Part shown: one piece after another, positions 1 through 12,713 of the stretch
Position numbering within the stretch: position 1 is the stretch's first letter
Layout: every line of letters starts with the position of its first letter
Assembly (NCBI RefSeq): GCF_000003815.2
Contig: NC_049983.1
Location: 19,549,106 to 19,613,105, forward strand
Length of the DNA: 64,000 bases
Origin: Branchiostoma floridae
Taxonomy: Eukaryota; Chordata; Leptocardii; Amphioxiformes; Branchiostomatidae
Direction of reading: 5' to 3'
Notes under the pieces: generated by a model
The model's input: the letters and a program-made list of their open reading frames with translations, nothing else
The model's database searches: none
Told to the model about the DNA's origin: nothing
Made by a program: the position numbers and the translations under genes

Positions 1-1483
1 TTCTAATTGATCAATTATCATTTATGATTGAAAGATATTTGAATATCAAAGTTCACTGTATCTCCTACTGTCTTTGGCTAGCACTTTGTAGGTCCCTGTT
101 GTAACATTACAGTGTTTGTAATCCCTTTGCATCATTGCAATAAACAGTGCTATGAAGAGATTATCTATTTTTGCATGTTGCCTCACAGAAAATAAAATGC
201 AAATTTTTCTTCATATCTTGTTCCCAATGTAATTAAGTTTATATGTATCAAACAGTATGTCATAACCAAATTTCATAGCTGTTATTACAAAAGCAAGGAA
301 ATGCTATAGTTGTCATTTCAATCTATATGTAAGAAATGAATCCATTAATGGTTTGTAATGAAATATAAATCATAATATGATAATCATTGCAATACCAATG
401 GGTGATTGAAAATGTTACATTTTATACAATTTCAGTCTTGTTATATACTATAGTACATGTTCACAGTTTATGATAGACATATTTCATTCAATCCAAAATG
501 AACAGACTGAACTATTCTTTCATTGTTCGTTGTGTTTACAAGTCAAGTCCTTGCCCTTTGTGTTTTCTCCTTGCACCTGACAAGCGACGCTTTCACCACG
601 CTACCTGGGCAGAGCTTAGGCACCTGTGGTGGAATAAAGAGAAAGGTGTTTTCTCAGAAACTTGAGACGGATTTCCAGACTGATCCTTCTAACTCACTTA
701 TATTACTTCATTATGATGTGTGAATAGCTCTGGAATGTCTGAACCATCAGACAATGCTATTGTTAGCTGTCCATGACAAAATCACGGGACAAGTCTATTT
801 ATTACGTAAGTTATCGTTGTACAAACAAACAAAAAGAAAACTTAGTTATTTCCATGGCAAACCCTGTAAATCATGGAAAAGACATGTTTAGCATTTTATG
901 ACTTTATTTCTGAACTATTTGAAAGTATGTTAATCATCACCTAGTATCGTTTTGCTTGGCTTCATAATCAAAATATTCTTACTAGACTATTGGATAAAGT
1001 ACTAGTACCTTGACCTACTGGGCTATTATAGGGTTTGTTAGCATTATCTGTCAGTTATGTATGGCTGCATCAAAGACAGTTTGGCATGAAGTAAGTGTCC
1101 AGTTCCTATAAGTCTGAAGTAAGTGAACATTGATCCAAAAGAAAGGAATTAGACATCATATTAATAACTTATTTTCAAAAACCCCATTCAGATCCTCCAT
1201 TTTTAAAGCACCTCACCATAGCTGACTCGGCACTGTTTCATGTTCCCGACAGGTGGTCATGTAGATTAACAGGTACCAAAGCAAACGAAAACACACCATT
1301 CACTGTTTGCCACCGTGCGAATTACTTTCGCAAACTCAATCTGCAAAGGAAAATCTACTCAACCCATTCCCCAGTAACAGAAGCCAGGTGTGTATGCTTC
1401 CATTTAATAACGTTTAAGCGAACTGCAATCTCTCGCTCTTATTATTGACATTGAGTCGTAATTACGTTTTCCCCGTTTATCCG
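1..1483. other. Non-coding, AT-rich
   Basis: No exon, RNA gene or repeat recognised. The short frame at 523-723 begins at a TTG and has no homology I can name. Confidence 0.6.
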
Positions 1484-1583
1484 NNNNNNNNNNNNNNNNN
1501 NNNNNNNNNNNNNNNNNNNNNNNNNNNNNNNNNNNNNNNNNNNNNNNNNNNNNNNNNNNNNNNNNNNNNNNNNNNNNNNNNNN
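1484..1583. other. Assembly gap, 100 N
   Basis: Exactly 100 N, the usual placeholder for a gap of unknown size. Confidence 0.99.
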
Positions 1584-2550
1584 CCGCACTCCAAATTGCC
1601 ATTGGAGCGATGGAAATTAAATGCCTAATGAAGTGCCTAGAAAAATGCCAAGATCAAAATTGGATTGAGATTAATCTGATTTTCCAGTAGAACAGGTGTT
1701 GTTGTCTTTCCTTGTTGTCCACAAAATTGAATCAGGAAGCCCAGGACGAGCTGAATACCCCTTGATACATGTAACGTTACGTGCAAGAATTTGTTGTATG
1801 AAGTCTTGTACTGTGTTTCCTAAACTTCATCCACATTCCAATCATAATCTGGTGCTACAGTGTAGCAGTCACAAAGTTGCGGCATTGAATTAGCAGCTAT
1901 GAAACTGTGACATTGATCCGTAACTTTTCCTTCCCTCGCTGATTGCTACTTTCCACCACACAATGAGCTGAATGCCCACAGCCATTTCCCTTCCAAAAAT
2001 TGCTCATTTCATTGATTCCCTCTGCATGCTCAGAACGATAGTATACCTCTGATCACTCCTCTTATAGCTCTTCTGCTGCAATAAGGGAGGTAATGACCTT
2101 GGATGACCTTCCCCTGAAATCAAGGGCATGCAGATATGTGAGCATGAAGGTGGCTGAACTGCACAAACAACTTGAACATTGTGGCGTGTCAACCTCTGCG
2201 TATTGTCTGGAATATTTGTTGCTTTTGCATACTAAGGTGTTTTAACAATGCAGCGGCAAATGTTCTCTTTGTCCCGATAAAATATTACGCTTTTTTTCCC
2301 ATTACCGACACCTTGCACGTGGTGCCCTTTGGGACACCGGATAAAGAAATGATGCAATCTATGGCTCTATAAATCCTATTAAATTTTCCATGAACATTTA
2401 TAGATGTACCTGTGAAAACATTTGTTATGTGTTGAATTGTTGGGATTTGCATGACAAAGAACAAAATGGGTGAGTCAATGGGTGAGAGCATTGAGCAAAT
2501 ATTGCTTTTATTTATTACCACACAGTTGGTCTTAGTGTGATTGTGCAAAG

Positions 2551-3640
2551 TAAGTTTTCTACAAACATTTGCACACGAGCTCATAAAACCATACATTTTG
2601 TCTGGAATTACTATGATTTACATGTTACAAAGAATGCCAAAAAAGCACATCTGCTGGAGGTATCATAACAAAGTATTGCACTAATGCATTGCACTGTATA
2701 TCTTGTAGTTGTGTGTAAACTAATAAGTTTTCTACAAACATTTACAGACATGACCGTAGAAACATATCTCTTCCCTTGAAGTACTGTGATTTATACATCA
2801 GAGACTGCAAAGATGTGGTTAAACTGATGTTGAACAATATGTGTGTTCTGTAGGGACTGGGAGGACACCTGTGTTCATTACGAGGTGTATGACACCTAAT
2901 CCACCTTGCCGTCTGTAAGGCATGCCCACATGGAACCCAGCCCTAAGCAAAAGCTGTATAATTGGATTTTCTTATTAGACACACCTATATTTCTCTCCAA
3001 CACCTGCATGAAGGCTGGTGGGTGTGAAAACTGGCAACGTGCCATCCCATAGATTACCCGAGCTGTACTCTTTACCTTGTTTCACAGGTTTGTACTGTAA
3101 CTCATGCACAGCAGTGATCTCAACCGGGCTGTTTCCAGGACCCGTCCTTCTGTCCTGGTACAGAAATTTGCTTCTTGGGATCAAGGACGTTATATCAGAT
3201 ATAACGTCCTTGTTGGGATGGAGAATAATTTTATAACATAATGAAACTGTTGAAAATTTACTTTTATAACCTTAAAATGACATATTTCCTCCGGACTATT
3301 GACAATATTGGGCTCCCAAACAATGAGTGGGATGTAAAGAAATGTAATGCTGGTGACAAACCTGAATCTCAAACAGGTCTTTTACCATTAACCAGTTCTC
3401 CAAGCTGGTAAATGGAATAAATGCCATGAGAGGAGCAGGCAATAGGATTTCCATTTTCTTATAGTGTTTTCAAATTGATTTAAGAAAACATTCAGGTCAT
3501 TTATTATGAGAACAGACTATTACTAAACTCTGTATGCTCAGGTTTTAATTTTCTGCAAAACATTTGCACACTATATCCATGACTGTAGTTCCCTACACCA
3601 ACCAAAGTGACAACTGTAGGTATCATCTAGTCTATTTGGT
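2551..3640. repeat. Three diverged copies of a dispersed short repeat
   Basis: Similar segments begin TAAGTTTTCTACAAACATTT at 2551 and 2724, and TAATTTTCTGCAAAACATTTG at about 3546. The first and third later share GTATCAT-type tails at about 2660 and 3616. They look like old, decayed copies of one element; boundaries cannot be fixed. Confidence 0.4.
3182..3212. repeat. 31 bp perfect palindrome
   Basis: Arms CAAGGACGTTATATC and GATATAACGTCCTTG (15 bp each) flank a single A. No gene or element around it explains it. Confidence 0.9.
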
Positions 3641-4244
3641 TCACAGAGTTAACAACAAGGTGATAATCATAGCTAATGATCACCCACAGCCAGCAGATTA
3701 TCACCCATAGTTTTTGTAAGTACCTAACAGTCGTAAACTGGGTAGTTTGTGGACCCCTGACAGTTTTATTGAGGTCTTGCACAAACAAGTTGACTTTGTC
3801 CCCTTCAGGGAATGTTTACTTTACCTGCTTCTGATTCCCACAGATTAAATGGATTGTCAGCAGTTCACTTCAGCACACATGTGCCTTCATGAATATTCCA
3901 GTGTAAAAAAGTAACAAAGTCAGATGTGTTTGCTGGTCTCTTTATACTTGATTGTGTTGCCCTCAGACATTAGCAATGTTTGCACTTTTCGATAAGTTAG
4001 AAACTTATACTACTGGAATTTAGTGGAAAGAAATCTTGATAGTTTGTAATATTAGTTAAAGCAGGAAACATGCTTTGGTACTTATGCTGTTACATGTATA
4101 ATTCTGTCTGTCACTTAAACATTGTACTCCCATCAATATAAACCAAAGGAGGGTCCAGGGGTGGAGAAAAAGCAGCTAAGCCATCACTCAACAATAGGAA
4201 ATAATGTTTGCTTTTTATAATAGAACATTAGAAACAACCGTATT

Positions 4245-4444
4245 CGACCCACTGGTGCTATGGCCAAGTCGGTAGAGTGTCCTGTACCCCCCTTTTACAC
4301 CCTGGATTACTGGTGCATCACATCCCCCCTCTGCATGAATATCACTGACCGTATCCCAAGTTAATATATGTTTCCCCGTAGGATCTGTTATCTCTCCACT
4401 ACCAGTCATACACCATATACCTTTGGGACTCGGCCAGGCCTCCA
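4245..4444 (+). repeat. Possible tRNA-derived SINE fragment
   Basis: TGGCCAAGTCGG at 4261-4272 is a perfect match to the Pol III A-box (TRGCNNAGYNGG), followed by TAGAGTG as in tRNA D-arms. The expected B-box about 45-55 bp downstream is degenerate (GGTGCATCACATCC). No tRNA cloverleaf can be formed, so it is not a tRNA gene. The end coordinate is approximate. Confidence 0.3.
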
Positions 4445-5640
4445 CATAAAAATCAATAGAATAATTCCCGACCCACGACTCCTGTTACCTGACAATGTTG
4501 TTGCCCTCTAGTCAGCTTTACCTGGCTACAGACATATCCCAATTTTACCTGAAGTTGTCTTCTCTGTAATAACTTTGAGATAGAAAGCTTGATTGTGTGC
4601 CAAAAGACGGGAAATGAGATTTCCCTTTGGCTTCGTATTTTCACTTCTACTCGAAAGGTTCCCGGCGATATGGACCGTAAAATATTATGTAATCTGCATC
4701 AGACCTGAAGCAGTTGTTCCTGTGAAATCTATCTTGTCACAAAATCAATTATATTGATGTTTTTGAATCAATTTGCACAGCATTTCATCTTACTTGTATT
4801 GGACACTTCCAATTTGGTTTGTCCACCAGTGGTGAAGGTGTTGTAGAATTTATTTTTACACACCGAATAATTTTACGATGATTGCCAGTAATAAAAACCA
4901 CCCACATCAATATCACACCATTTTTGTGCTTTTACCATGCTGTAGATTGCAGTAGAAATCATGTGATATGGTGCCTTAAATTTGTATACTTCATAGGAAA
5001 TTCAACAGATGAGCACAGGCAAAGAACTCTTCTCAAGTATCATGGCCTCTCTTTTCCTGTATCCAATGAAATTCATCTAGATTTCATCACAGGCAGAAAA
5101 CGGTGTTAACCGTGTTTCAATCTTTCATTTGCTCCACTGGGCAACCAGTTTCTCTCCTTGGCGATTTGGTAATACCTCTGTGGTATCAGTGATAAGGGAA
5201 GAATAGATAGGTCTACTTTGCAATGGAAATGTGGCATCTTCTTGTGTCTAACTGATGGACCAGGACTTTCCTACCCAGAAATCAATACCACGGCCAGCAA
5301 TTGAGGAGAATCTAATTTTGTGTGCAATCAATTTACCATGAAATAACCTCCTTTTCTCTGCTCCTTATATGCCTGGTAATTAAATCAAGGTGATTGTGGC
5401 AACTTCTCACACCCCATCTCTTTAGAAGAGCGTCACCAGTAGCTTTACTGTCTTTGCTCTTTTCAGTCCAGTAAATTAAAAGGAGAGAGGTTTTCTCATT
5501 CTGATGGTCTTTGATGATTATGGGGAGGATGTTTTGAGGATGGCTATTGACATTCTGATAGAGTAAATCCCCCAGAATTAAGAACGGTGCGAGGTAGAGA
5601 TAGCCCACAAAGATAGGCCTAGTTGTAAGTTGTGAGAATC
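4445..5640. other. Non-coding, nothing recognised
   Basis: AT-rich sequence without defensible exon, RNA gene or repeat. Confidence 0.6.
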
Positions 5641-6835
5641 GATATCTGTTGCTTGTAGCGCCGCATGTGTCGGTCAGCTGCGGATGTTACTCGGGATGTG
5701 AGTAGCATGTGGGAGTGACGTTTAACATTCCTCGATCAGCCAGGGTCAGGAGACCTACCAATGCCCTGTAGGTTGGTTTTTCCTCCTTGCCACCCCCCCT
5801 CTTCTCAACATGGGCGGCTTGTGTAGAGCGATGAGCAAACTCATCAACCGCCATGGAGAGAAATCGCACTGCTCAGGGAATGCCATTGATCGCTGACAAT
5901 GTTGGATGAAAAATTCTGTGCCCAGACCCTGATGCCATCTGTCTAAACATCCATCAAAAACAGTATAAAATCAAGCCAAGAGGCTGTTTTGTTGGAACAA
6001 TAAAGAAATGGAAGAAAAGAGCATTCTTTGCCCCTGGAGAGATGCGCTTTGTTCTTTTCTCCCTGCCCCGCTGGCAGAATGTCATTGATACGTACTCGGA
6101 TGCCAATTGTTGTTCTCCATGCTCTGATGCAGCCAACACACAGCATCCCATGTTTGATGTGCATTGAATTTGAAAAGTAGGCCGCAAACCCCCCCCTTTC
6201 TGTGTGGGGGCGGAAGTGCTCCTTCCATCTGTTCCTCACTGCGGCCTCACACCTCACTCTGGGCCGGGCGCTGTTTGTTAGACAGGCTGCGCTGGGCATA
6301 TTTGAGAAGAGGTGCAACACGGCAAGGGCAAACATATCTCCTCTCTGGGTAAATTTTAGATATTGCTTTAGGTATAATCAGCTGTGTGAGGGCTGCCCTG
6401 ACACAGACCTGTAGGATTTGGGTCACGGCGAGAGGATCCCAACGTTTACTTTTCCGCCAAATCAAATGTCGAAACCGACATTTTTCTTGCGTTATTGATA
6501 CGAGGTCGGCTGTCCCCTCCCCATATTTCAATGTGGGGCTGATTACATGTCCTGGGTACCCTTGTATCTTGGGTGGAAAGTCAGCCAATGTGACTGTGGC
6601 TTTTCCGCCTTTGCCTCCATCCATCATGTAAAGGTTGCCGTCAATTACAGTCTCGCCAGCCGCACACATCAAGCCCTCGTTGACAGCTACGGATGATTTA
6701 TCGCTCCTCGCAGCAGTGCCTCTCTGTACTTTTGGCTCTTGCTGTGTCCCTCCTTTTGTTGTCGACTTGTACCGTAGAAATGTTAGCCAGTCGCAAAGGT
6801 TGCATTTTCTCGGGATTGTTCCCTTACTAGTATAG
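5641..6835. other. GC-richer non-coding block
   Basis: GC and CpG content is visibly higher than in the flanks, and overlapping open frames exist on both strands (5943-6335 and 6247-6672 minus; 6386-6631 plus). None has a recognisable domain or codon pattern. It could be regulatory or contain an exon of an unknown gene. Confidence 0.4.
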
Positions 6836-9580
6836 CAAACTACAGATGAATCTCAATGACTGCATACTAGTAGCTGTCCCAAACACAAGTGAAATAAGAT
6901 GCAAGATGCACACATATTAAATTCCCATTACCTGGACTTGGAGGAGGAAAGATGACCCTCTTGCCATTGGTGCATGGTCTTATACTTAATCAGTCGTAAC
7001 TTTACTTCCATTTATCCATTATCCTGCAGCATAAGATGTCATCCTTCTAGAGGTTTCCAGGAGGTCTAGACTTGCTAATCTTAGTGGGACATTTTCTGAC
7101 TCCCTGTCAAGAGGGTGATGTATACTCTTTACAAAACAAACTTAATTCCCTCTTTACATCATGTATGCTGAACTCTTCACAATGGAGGCCAGACCAGCAG
7201 TTGGTTATCTCGTAAAACGTCATTTCTTTTTCAGGCCTCTTTTTTGCGCAGGCATGGGCATGAAATTTGCTTTCTTCAGGGCAATGGACGTCTCATTTAT
7301 TGCATCTTCACTTTATTGGTTGGGCTGACATACAGCCAAGGCTGCCCAACTAGCCAGAGGCTTTAAGTTGTTTTGGCCAATGGCCAGCGCAAGGGCAAAC
7401 TACGGGCTTATTATTCCAGTTCTGAACTGGTAGAGCTTTAAGGCAATTGGAGAACAGGCTCTGCTCTTAATCTTACCACCATGTATGTGTAAGATGTGAT
7501 TTTCAACATTGGATAGAATTATAAAGGTGTGGCTCTGTACAGAGATGGGACAGCAAAGGGTGTGGCTGCAGCTCCTATCATCAGTTGCGTAGAAATCAGG
7601 GTCTATAACACATTCAGTTGGGCCGAGATTCAAACACCCATTGGGCATTGCTGACTCACATCACAGTTCATCTTGAGTGACTCATTTGCCATGTATTCTT
7701 TGTACATCACATAGATCATATAGATCAATATCATTGGAGGGACTTTCTCAAGAAGTTGTCTCAGCTGATCAGAAATGAGCCACTCTCACTCTTCAGAATG
7801 AACATTTAGAGAATGAACGAACAAAATAGATAAATCCTTATTGGTCCTGGCAAGATTCAGCTTCATTTTAATAAGATGGATGCTGAAACAGTTTTGCTGC
7901 TGAAGCAAGACTTCAGATAAAGAAGAGATTTATTCACTTAAAAAGCATTAGTTAAATTTATTCACTTCAAAAGCAAAAGTTAGAAACATGTGTCAGACAC
8001 TGTTACTTTACCATCCAATTTACAGGTTTATCTTCTGTTGTTGTCATGACAAACAAGTTCTTAAATAAGTTTATTCACTGATTACTTACTAAACAGTAGC
8101 AGTTGGAAAGACAACTAGACAACTTACAGTGATTTTTTTCCCTTGAAGAATCACATTGAATATCACAAGCCGATGGAACATTCACAGACGATGCTCAAAA
8201 GTTTCCCCAGTCAAGTACAAGTGCCTGTTGTTGATGAAGGCTTACGAAAAATACAAATAGATGTGCCCCAGTTACACCCAGGCGATACCAGCCTTCTCAG
8301 CTCCTGCGTAATCCGGGCAAATGTCAGAACACAGCAGGATAAATGACACACCTTTATCCTGCTCAATGCAGGTGGACTCGCAACCCGGCATTAATCCCTC
8401 ACTGTAACAAGAAATAAATACAGGGGTCTCTGGTGGGAGGATTTACCCTCCCCCTTCTGCCTATTCCTCATGATTAGAATGAAAATGTGACGTGTCATTA
8501 CAGAAAGTTACTGCTGTTCAGTGTCGATAAGACGCAGGTAATAGAACTCCGCACTTGCACGGAGGGTATCATTTTCAATGGTTACCATTAGGAGCTTCCT
8601 GCATCAAAAGAAAGTAATTTGTTTTATTTTAGTGGCTTATCTTAACTCTCAAACATAATGTCACAGAACATGTTTGAGTCAGTAAATGATGCGCCCGTGT
8701 TCGTCTGTAGTTTCATGGTATGTTTTTCATTTGTTATCGCAGCAGTTATAATATGCCTCGAAATCCGGTGAAATATGCTTCACTTCCTTCTGGGAATGTT
8801 AGTGCATGTTTCTTTCTTTATAAGCTGATAGTTTGAATCATGAGAACTTGTTGGAAATTGCAAATTTAACTGAGTAAAAACGTTTGCCCTTTCAATTTCA
8901 TATGTCCCTTATTGCCGCCATATTTCTTAGACATTTCTCTATCATCACTCCGAGCTGGTATTTCATCAAGCTCCTTAGAATCCCAGGTATCCTTCAACAG
9001 CTTTCCAAGTAAGAAGATCATTGGGCCTTTTTGTCTCATTTCTTTAAAATGCACTTTTATCTACTTTTTGGGGGGTTCGATAGTTGAAAATCCCTTCACC
9101 TTTTAGCTCCTTTTCTGGCAATCAAACGTTAACCACATTCAATATATCTCTGTCCCTGTACAGCTTTTTATCTGGAAAAAGTTCCTTTTATGTTCTATCA
9201 GCCTAATGAACTGCTAGAGCATGGTGGAACTGTAAGTCTGCAAATGGAAGTCAATTGTAAATGAAATCTTGATGATTCTTTGCTTGTTTTCCTTCCTTTC
9301 CCTTATTTCTTCTTTAAACTGTTGGTTAAACTTTGCCAATTCTAAGCCAGCAAGTTATTATCTTAATCACACAATGGTTTACATTTGGAGCTAACAGACT
9401 TTCGTTAAACCCTTGTGGGTTTCTATAGAAATGAAAAACATGGCAACTATCCATCAAGATTTAGGACTCTGAGTCCCAGAATCCTGATCTGTAACTGTGG
9501 CTGGCTGATAGAAGTCTTTGGTAGGTAACAAACGTCTACATCTCAGCCAAATGCAGCAAGTTCCAAAGAAGCTTGTAACG
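6836..9580. other. Non-coding, nothing beyond a short tandem repeat
   Basis: Only the 28 bp tandem repeat at 7929-7984 was recognised. The plus-strand frame at 8143-8346 lacks recognisable homology. Confidence 0.6.
7929..7984. repeat. 28 bp tandem repeat, two copies
   Basis: ATTTATTCACTTAAAAAGCA and ATTTATTCACTTCAAAAGCA start 28 bp apart, each followed by an A/G-rich AGTTA stretch. A related TTTATTCACT occurs at about 8070. Confidence 0.6.
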
Positions 9581-9791
9581 CTAGTTCACCTTTATCCGCG
9601 GGGTGACCTTTATCAGTTGTCTTTAAAAACAGAACATTTAGGAGTATTAAGTCTGCTGACAGTGGTTTCAAATTTGCAATATTTTCAAAATGTTCCGATT
9701 TGCAACCACCGTCTGTAGACTTCATATCCCTAAATATGCTTTTTTCTTACAAACAACGGATATAGGTCACCCTCGGATTAAGGTGAACCAG
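9581..9791. mobile_element. Foldback/MITE family A, copy 1
   Basis: This ~211 bp element has imperfect inverted termini. The left end reads CTAGTTCACCTTTATCCG; the right end reads ACAACGGATATAGG then CGGATTAAGGTGAAC. Within each end a CCTTTATC[CA]G-type unit occurs twice. A related copy lies at 16293-16498, which shows it is a dispersed family. No coding capacity is visible. Superfamily is not assignable, because no target duplication is clear. Confidence 0.7.
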
Positions 9792-11029
9792 TGTTAAAGA
9801 TAATTCTTGATAGCATGTTTTTTTAAGAAAATCTGTCTCAGCAGTAAACTTAGTTTTATATTGCCTTATTGGTAAGCAAAGCGCAAAGTGCTTAAAGTAG
9901 AAATTATTTCTTCCTCAATGTTGTTGTATCTTGCTGGAAAAATGTCTGCAAAATGGAATGTCTGTGAATAAAGACAACAGACTTTTATTGATATTTATTT
10001 TGCCTGAAAATTTCTGTGTTCGTTGCGCCATAACGTTATTGACACTTTCAACTGTATGTATTTCAGCATCCTTCATAGAATAAAAGGATAAAGTGGATAC
10101 ATTCTGATCATTCCAACCATTTGCCTCTATTCTCCTATCGTAATGCTTTGTTGCTCTCAGTCCATTTTTCAAAGCTATCGCTATTGAAACAGCAGGCCCT
10201 TCATTCTTATTCCGTGCTGGAAACCAAGTTAATCCATTTGTAAAGGAAAATTTATGACTATGAACAGTTCCAATCTTTTGTGTGTAAAGGCTTTCACTAC
10301 CTTGTCATTCTGAATGCTCTTCATTGCTGCCCTGTCAGGTTTTGGGCAAAACTGAGAAAAGATTATATTTCAACATTATCGAAGCGACAGTTGCCTTTTT
10401 TACTTTTCATTTATTTCATGGTATCTGCAATGAATTCCAAATTTTGTGAACATCTGGACTCCAATGCAGCGTAATCTATTAATTTCTCCCGGAGGAAGAG
10501 GGGATTGTGGGAGTTCCATTATCAGCTTGTCTTGTGTCATTGTCCTGCTGGGAAGATGGATCGCTGGAGTAACAAACAACGGTCTGTGCACAGAGAAATG
10601 AAAGAGAACGGTTTCGCTGATCGCAAGAGGGAGGGAGAGAAGAAAAAGTTGCCCCCTTTACCCCTTTTGTCAGCCCCCCAAAAAATGGGTCAGATGAAGA
10701 TTGAAATGAAACTAGATGGTGAAAGGAAAGGAATTGCAATGAAAATTGATTTTGTGGCATTTTTCAGTGGAGGATAAGGCTTGCCATGACGGGGCATTTC
10801 TCATTTGGTACGGGAAGTAATTTGCCATGCGGTACCATGTTTCTCACCTCAATTAGGTGGTCTGGGTAATGTAAAGAAATAGGCCACAATTTCCGTAAGT
10901 AAGTTCTCTTCCGATAATGTGGTGAAATTCCTAACCGCAAGGATTGATCTACAGGGAAGCTAAGGTGGCCCGCCGTTAGTTTTCCAGATTCTCCCGATAC
11001 GTCTTCCCGCACGCGGCATGTTTCTTAGT
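9792..11029. other. Non-coding, partly GC-balanced
   Basis: No exon recognised. From about 10,500 the composition becomes more balanced, leading into the candidate enhancer at 11030-11435. Confidence 0.5.
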
Positions 11030-11435
11030 CAACCTTCATTTGGGTGCTGTAGCTCTGAGTCAGAGTCCCAGCGGATCGCGTGGCCATTTTGCTTAGTTGT
11101 GAATTACGATCTCGCACTTTCACTGAGCTCCACTTTCCTATTGATTATCCCCCGCCAATTATACCGTGCACTAGAAGCCGGCTAAGTTTCGCCGGGCACC
11201 ATTAGTACAATCAAGCCATTTTCCTCAATTCAACAAATTGGTCAGTTAGGGAATAGACCGGAAGAAATAAAGGTCTGATCGCATGCAGGGATTGTCTAAT
11301 GCCAGGAGGTGGAAAATAACAGCAGAATTTAGGGATGTAATCGCCAGCCATCAAGTACCACCTGTTATTGGATTAATTATTTCAACCAATCGATGGCCTG
11401 GAAATTAATTATTCATGGCGCTAGTTAATTATGGC
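11030..11435. promoter_or_regulatory. Candidate enhancer / conserved non-coding block
   Basis: Dense homeodomain-type cores are visible: TTGATTATC, CCAATTATAC, GGATTAATTATTTC, CCAATCGATGG, AATTAATTATTCATGG and AGTTAATTATGG. GATTGG/CCAATC-like sites resembling PBX/MEIS contexts are mixed in. There is no coding frame. The call rests on motif density only; conservation could not be tested. Confidence 0.25.
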
Positions 11436-12318
11436 ATCAGGTCGCAGTGGAGGCAGCTCTTGTTTCAGGTATACTTCCTGTGTAGCTATGTAAAATATAG
11501 GAGAGGCTTGGCTATGGTTTTTGGTTTAAAGAAATCATTAAAAAAACGTTTCTTATTGTTTAAGGACAGAATTTTGCCTTTATATCCCTACAACAGAGTG
11601 GATTCAGTTGCTTTATTGGAAAAATTATGTAGCTTTTTATTTCAGCAAGTTTTCCTAAAAAAAAAATGTTGTAACATTATACCTTATTAGTTCAGTTATT
11701 CAATTCCCTTGATGCCTTTATTTCAGTTGGCTCACTCACTAAGCTACAAAAAGGGGTGATTTTTGCTGCAGTTGTGCTCAAGTATGACATGTTTTAACTT
11801 TTAATGATTCAATTTCAAACTTTTGGCAAAAAGTTCTTCCTCTCCGACTTGTGAATCACTTTAACATAAAAGTTTGATAAGTTTTGAAAGTTCCTCTGGC
11901 TCTGACAGTCAAGAGGACCGGTAGATGACAAAAAGGCTACCTGTGACTATAATGGGAGCAAACTCATAGACGTTCATTTCTCCCTCCTGTAGATCTTCGT
12001 AAAACATCATCATCCCAAAACCAGCCGGCCATAGGATTTCTTTGGTCCACCTGCGATTGGCTCAAAGAGGTGACCAGCTGGCCATTGGCCTCATGTGGTG
12101 GCCAGTTAAAGTGACCCCAAAATGATGCGGGCATCCCGCTCCCATGCCTAATGACCCGGCATATGGGATTGTCAAAAAAAGAATGGTGTCACAGGTCTTT
12201 GGTGTTTGACGTGAATGGGTTCCTTCCATTCTTAGTACAACTTCTTGCCTGCATGCTCCATTGCCCCTGCCCTGGGGTGGCCTATTGCAAAAAAATGGTT
12301 TGCATGAAATTTTTACCG
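11436..12318. other. Non-coding, nothing recognised
   Basis: No exon, RNA gene or repeat recognised before the tandem duplication. Confidence 0.6.
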
Positions 12319-12713
12319 CACTCAATTAAGGAAACAATTTAGAAAAGATTCGATCCTGCATACATATGGTGTCATTTAATGCCTGGAGAAAAAAATTTGC
12401 ACCGGAATGCATTTTAGATGGCTCTGCAAAAACTTTTTAAGTATTCGTAAGGAGCTGTGTGAAAACCAAGCAACTTTGGAACAGAGACAGATTATGAGAA
12501 ACTTTGTGTACTGCCCACTCAATTAAGGAAACAATTTAGAAAAGATTCGATCCGGCATACATATGGTGTCATTTAATGCCTGGAGAAAAAAAATTGCACT
12601 GGAATGCATTTTAGATGGCTTTGCAGAAACTTTGTAAGTATCAGTAAAGAGCAACGGGTGGAATCAAGCAACTTTGGAACGGAGACAGATTATGAGAAAC
12701 TTTGTGTACTGCC
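12319..12713. repeat. Two-copy tandem duplication, ~197 bp unit
   Basis: Unit 1 is 12319-12515 and unit 2 is 12516-12713. Each starts CACTCAATTAAGGAAACAAT and ends ACTTTGTGTACTGCC or close to it. By eye the copies differ at few positions, except for one diverged block of about 27 bp (12443-12469 in unit 1). Neither unit has a long open frame. Confidence 0.85.

Larger units (their letters stand above)
1584..4244. other. Non-coding with decayed repeats
   Basis: Contains the three dispersed repeat copies and the 31 bp palindrome. It also has an inverted pair GGTGATAATC (about 3659) and GATTATCACC (about 3697). No exon recognised. Confidence 0.6.

Noticed and set aside
3328-3348. Resemblance to miR-1 (GGATGTAAAGAAATGTAAT)
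   Set aside because: The seed differs (GGGATGT instead of GGAATGT) and no complementary arm forms a precursor hairpin nearby.
6247-6672. 141-residue minus-strand frame
   Set aside because: No homology recognised; lies in a GC-richer patch with frames open on both strands.
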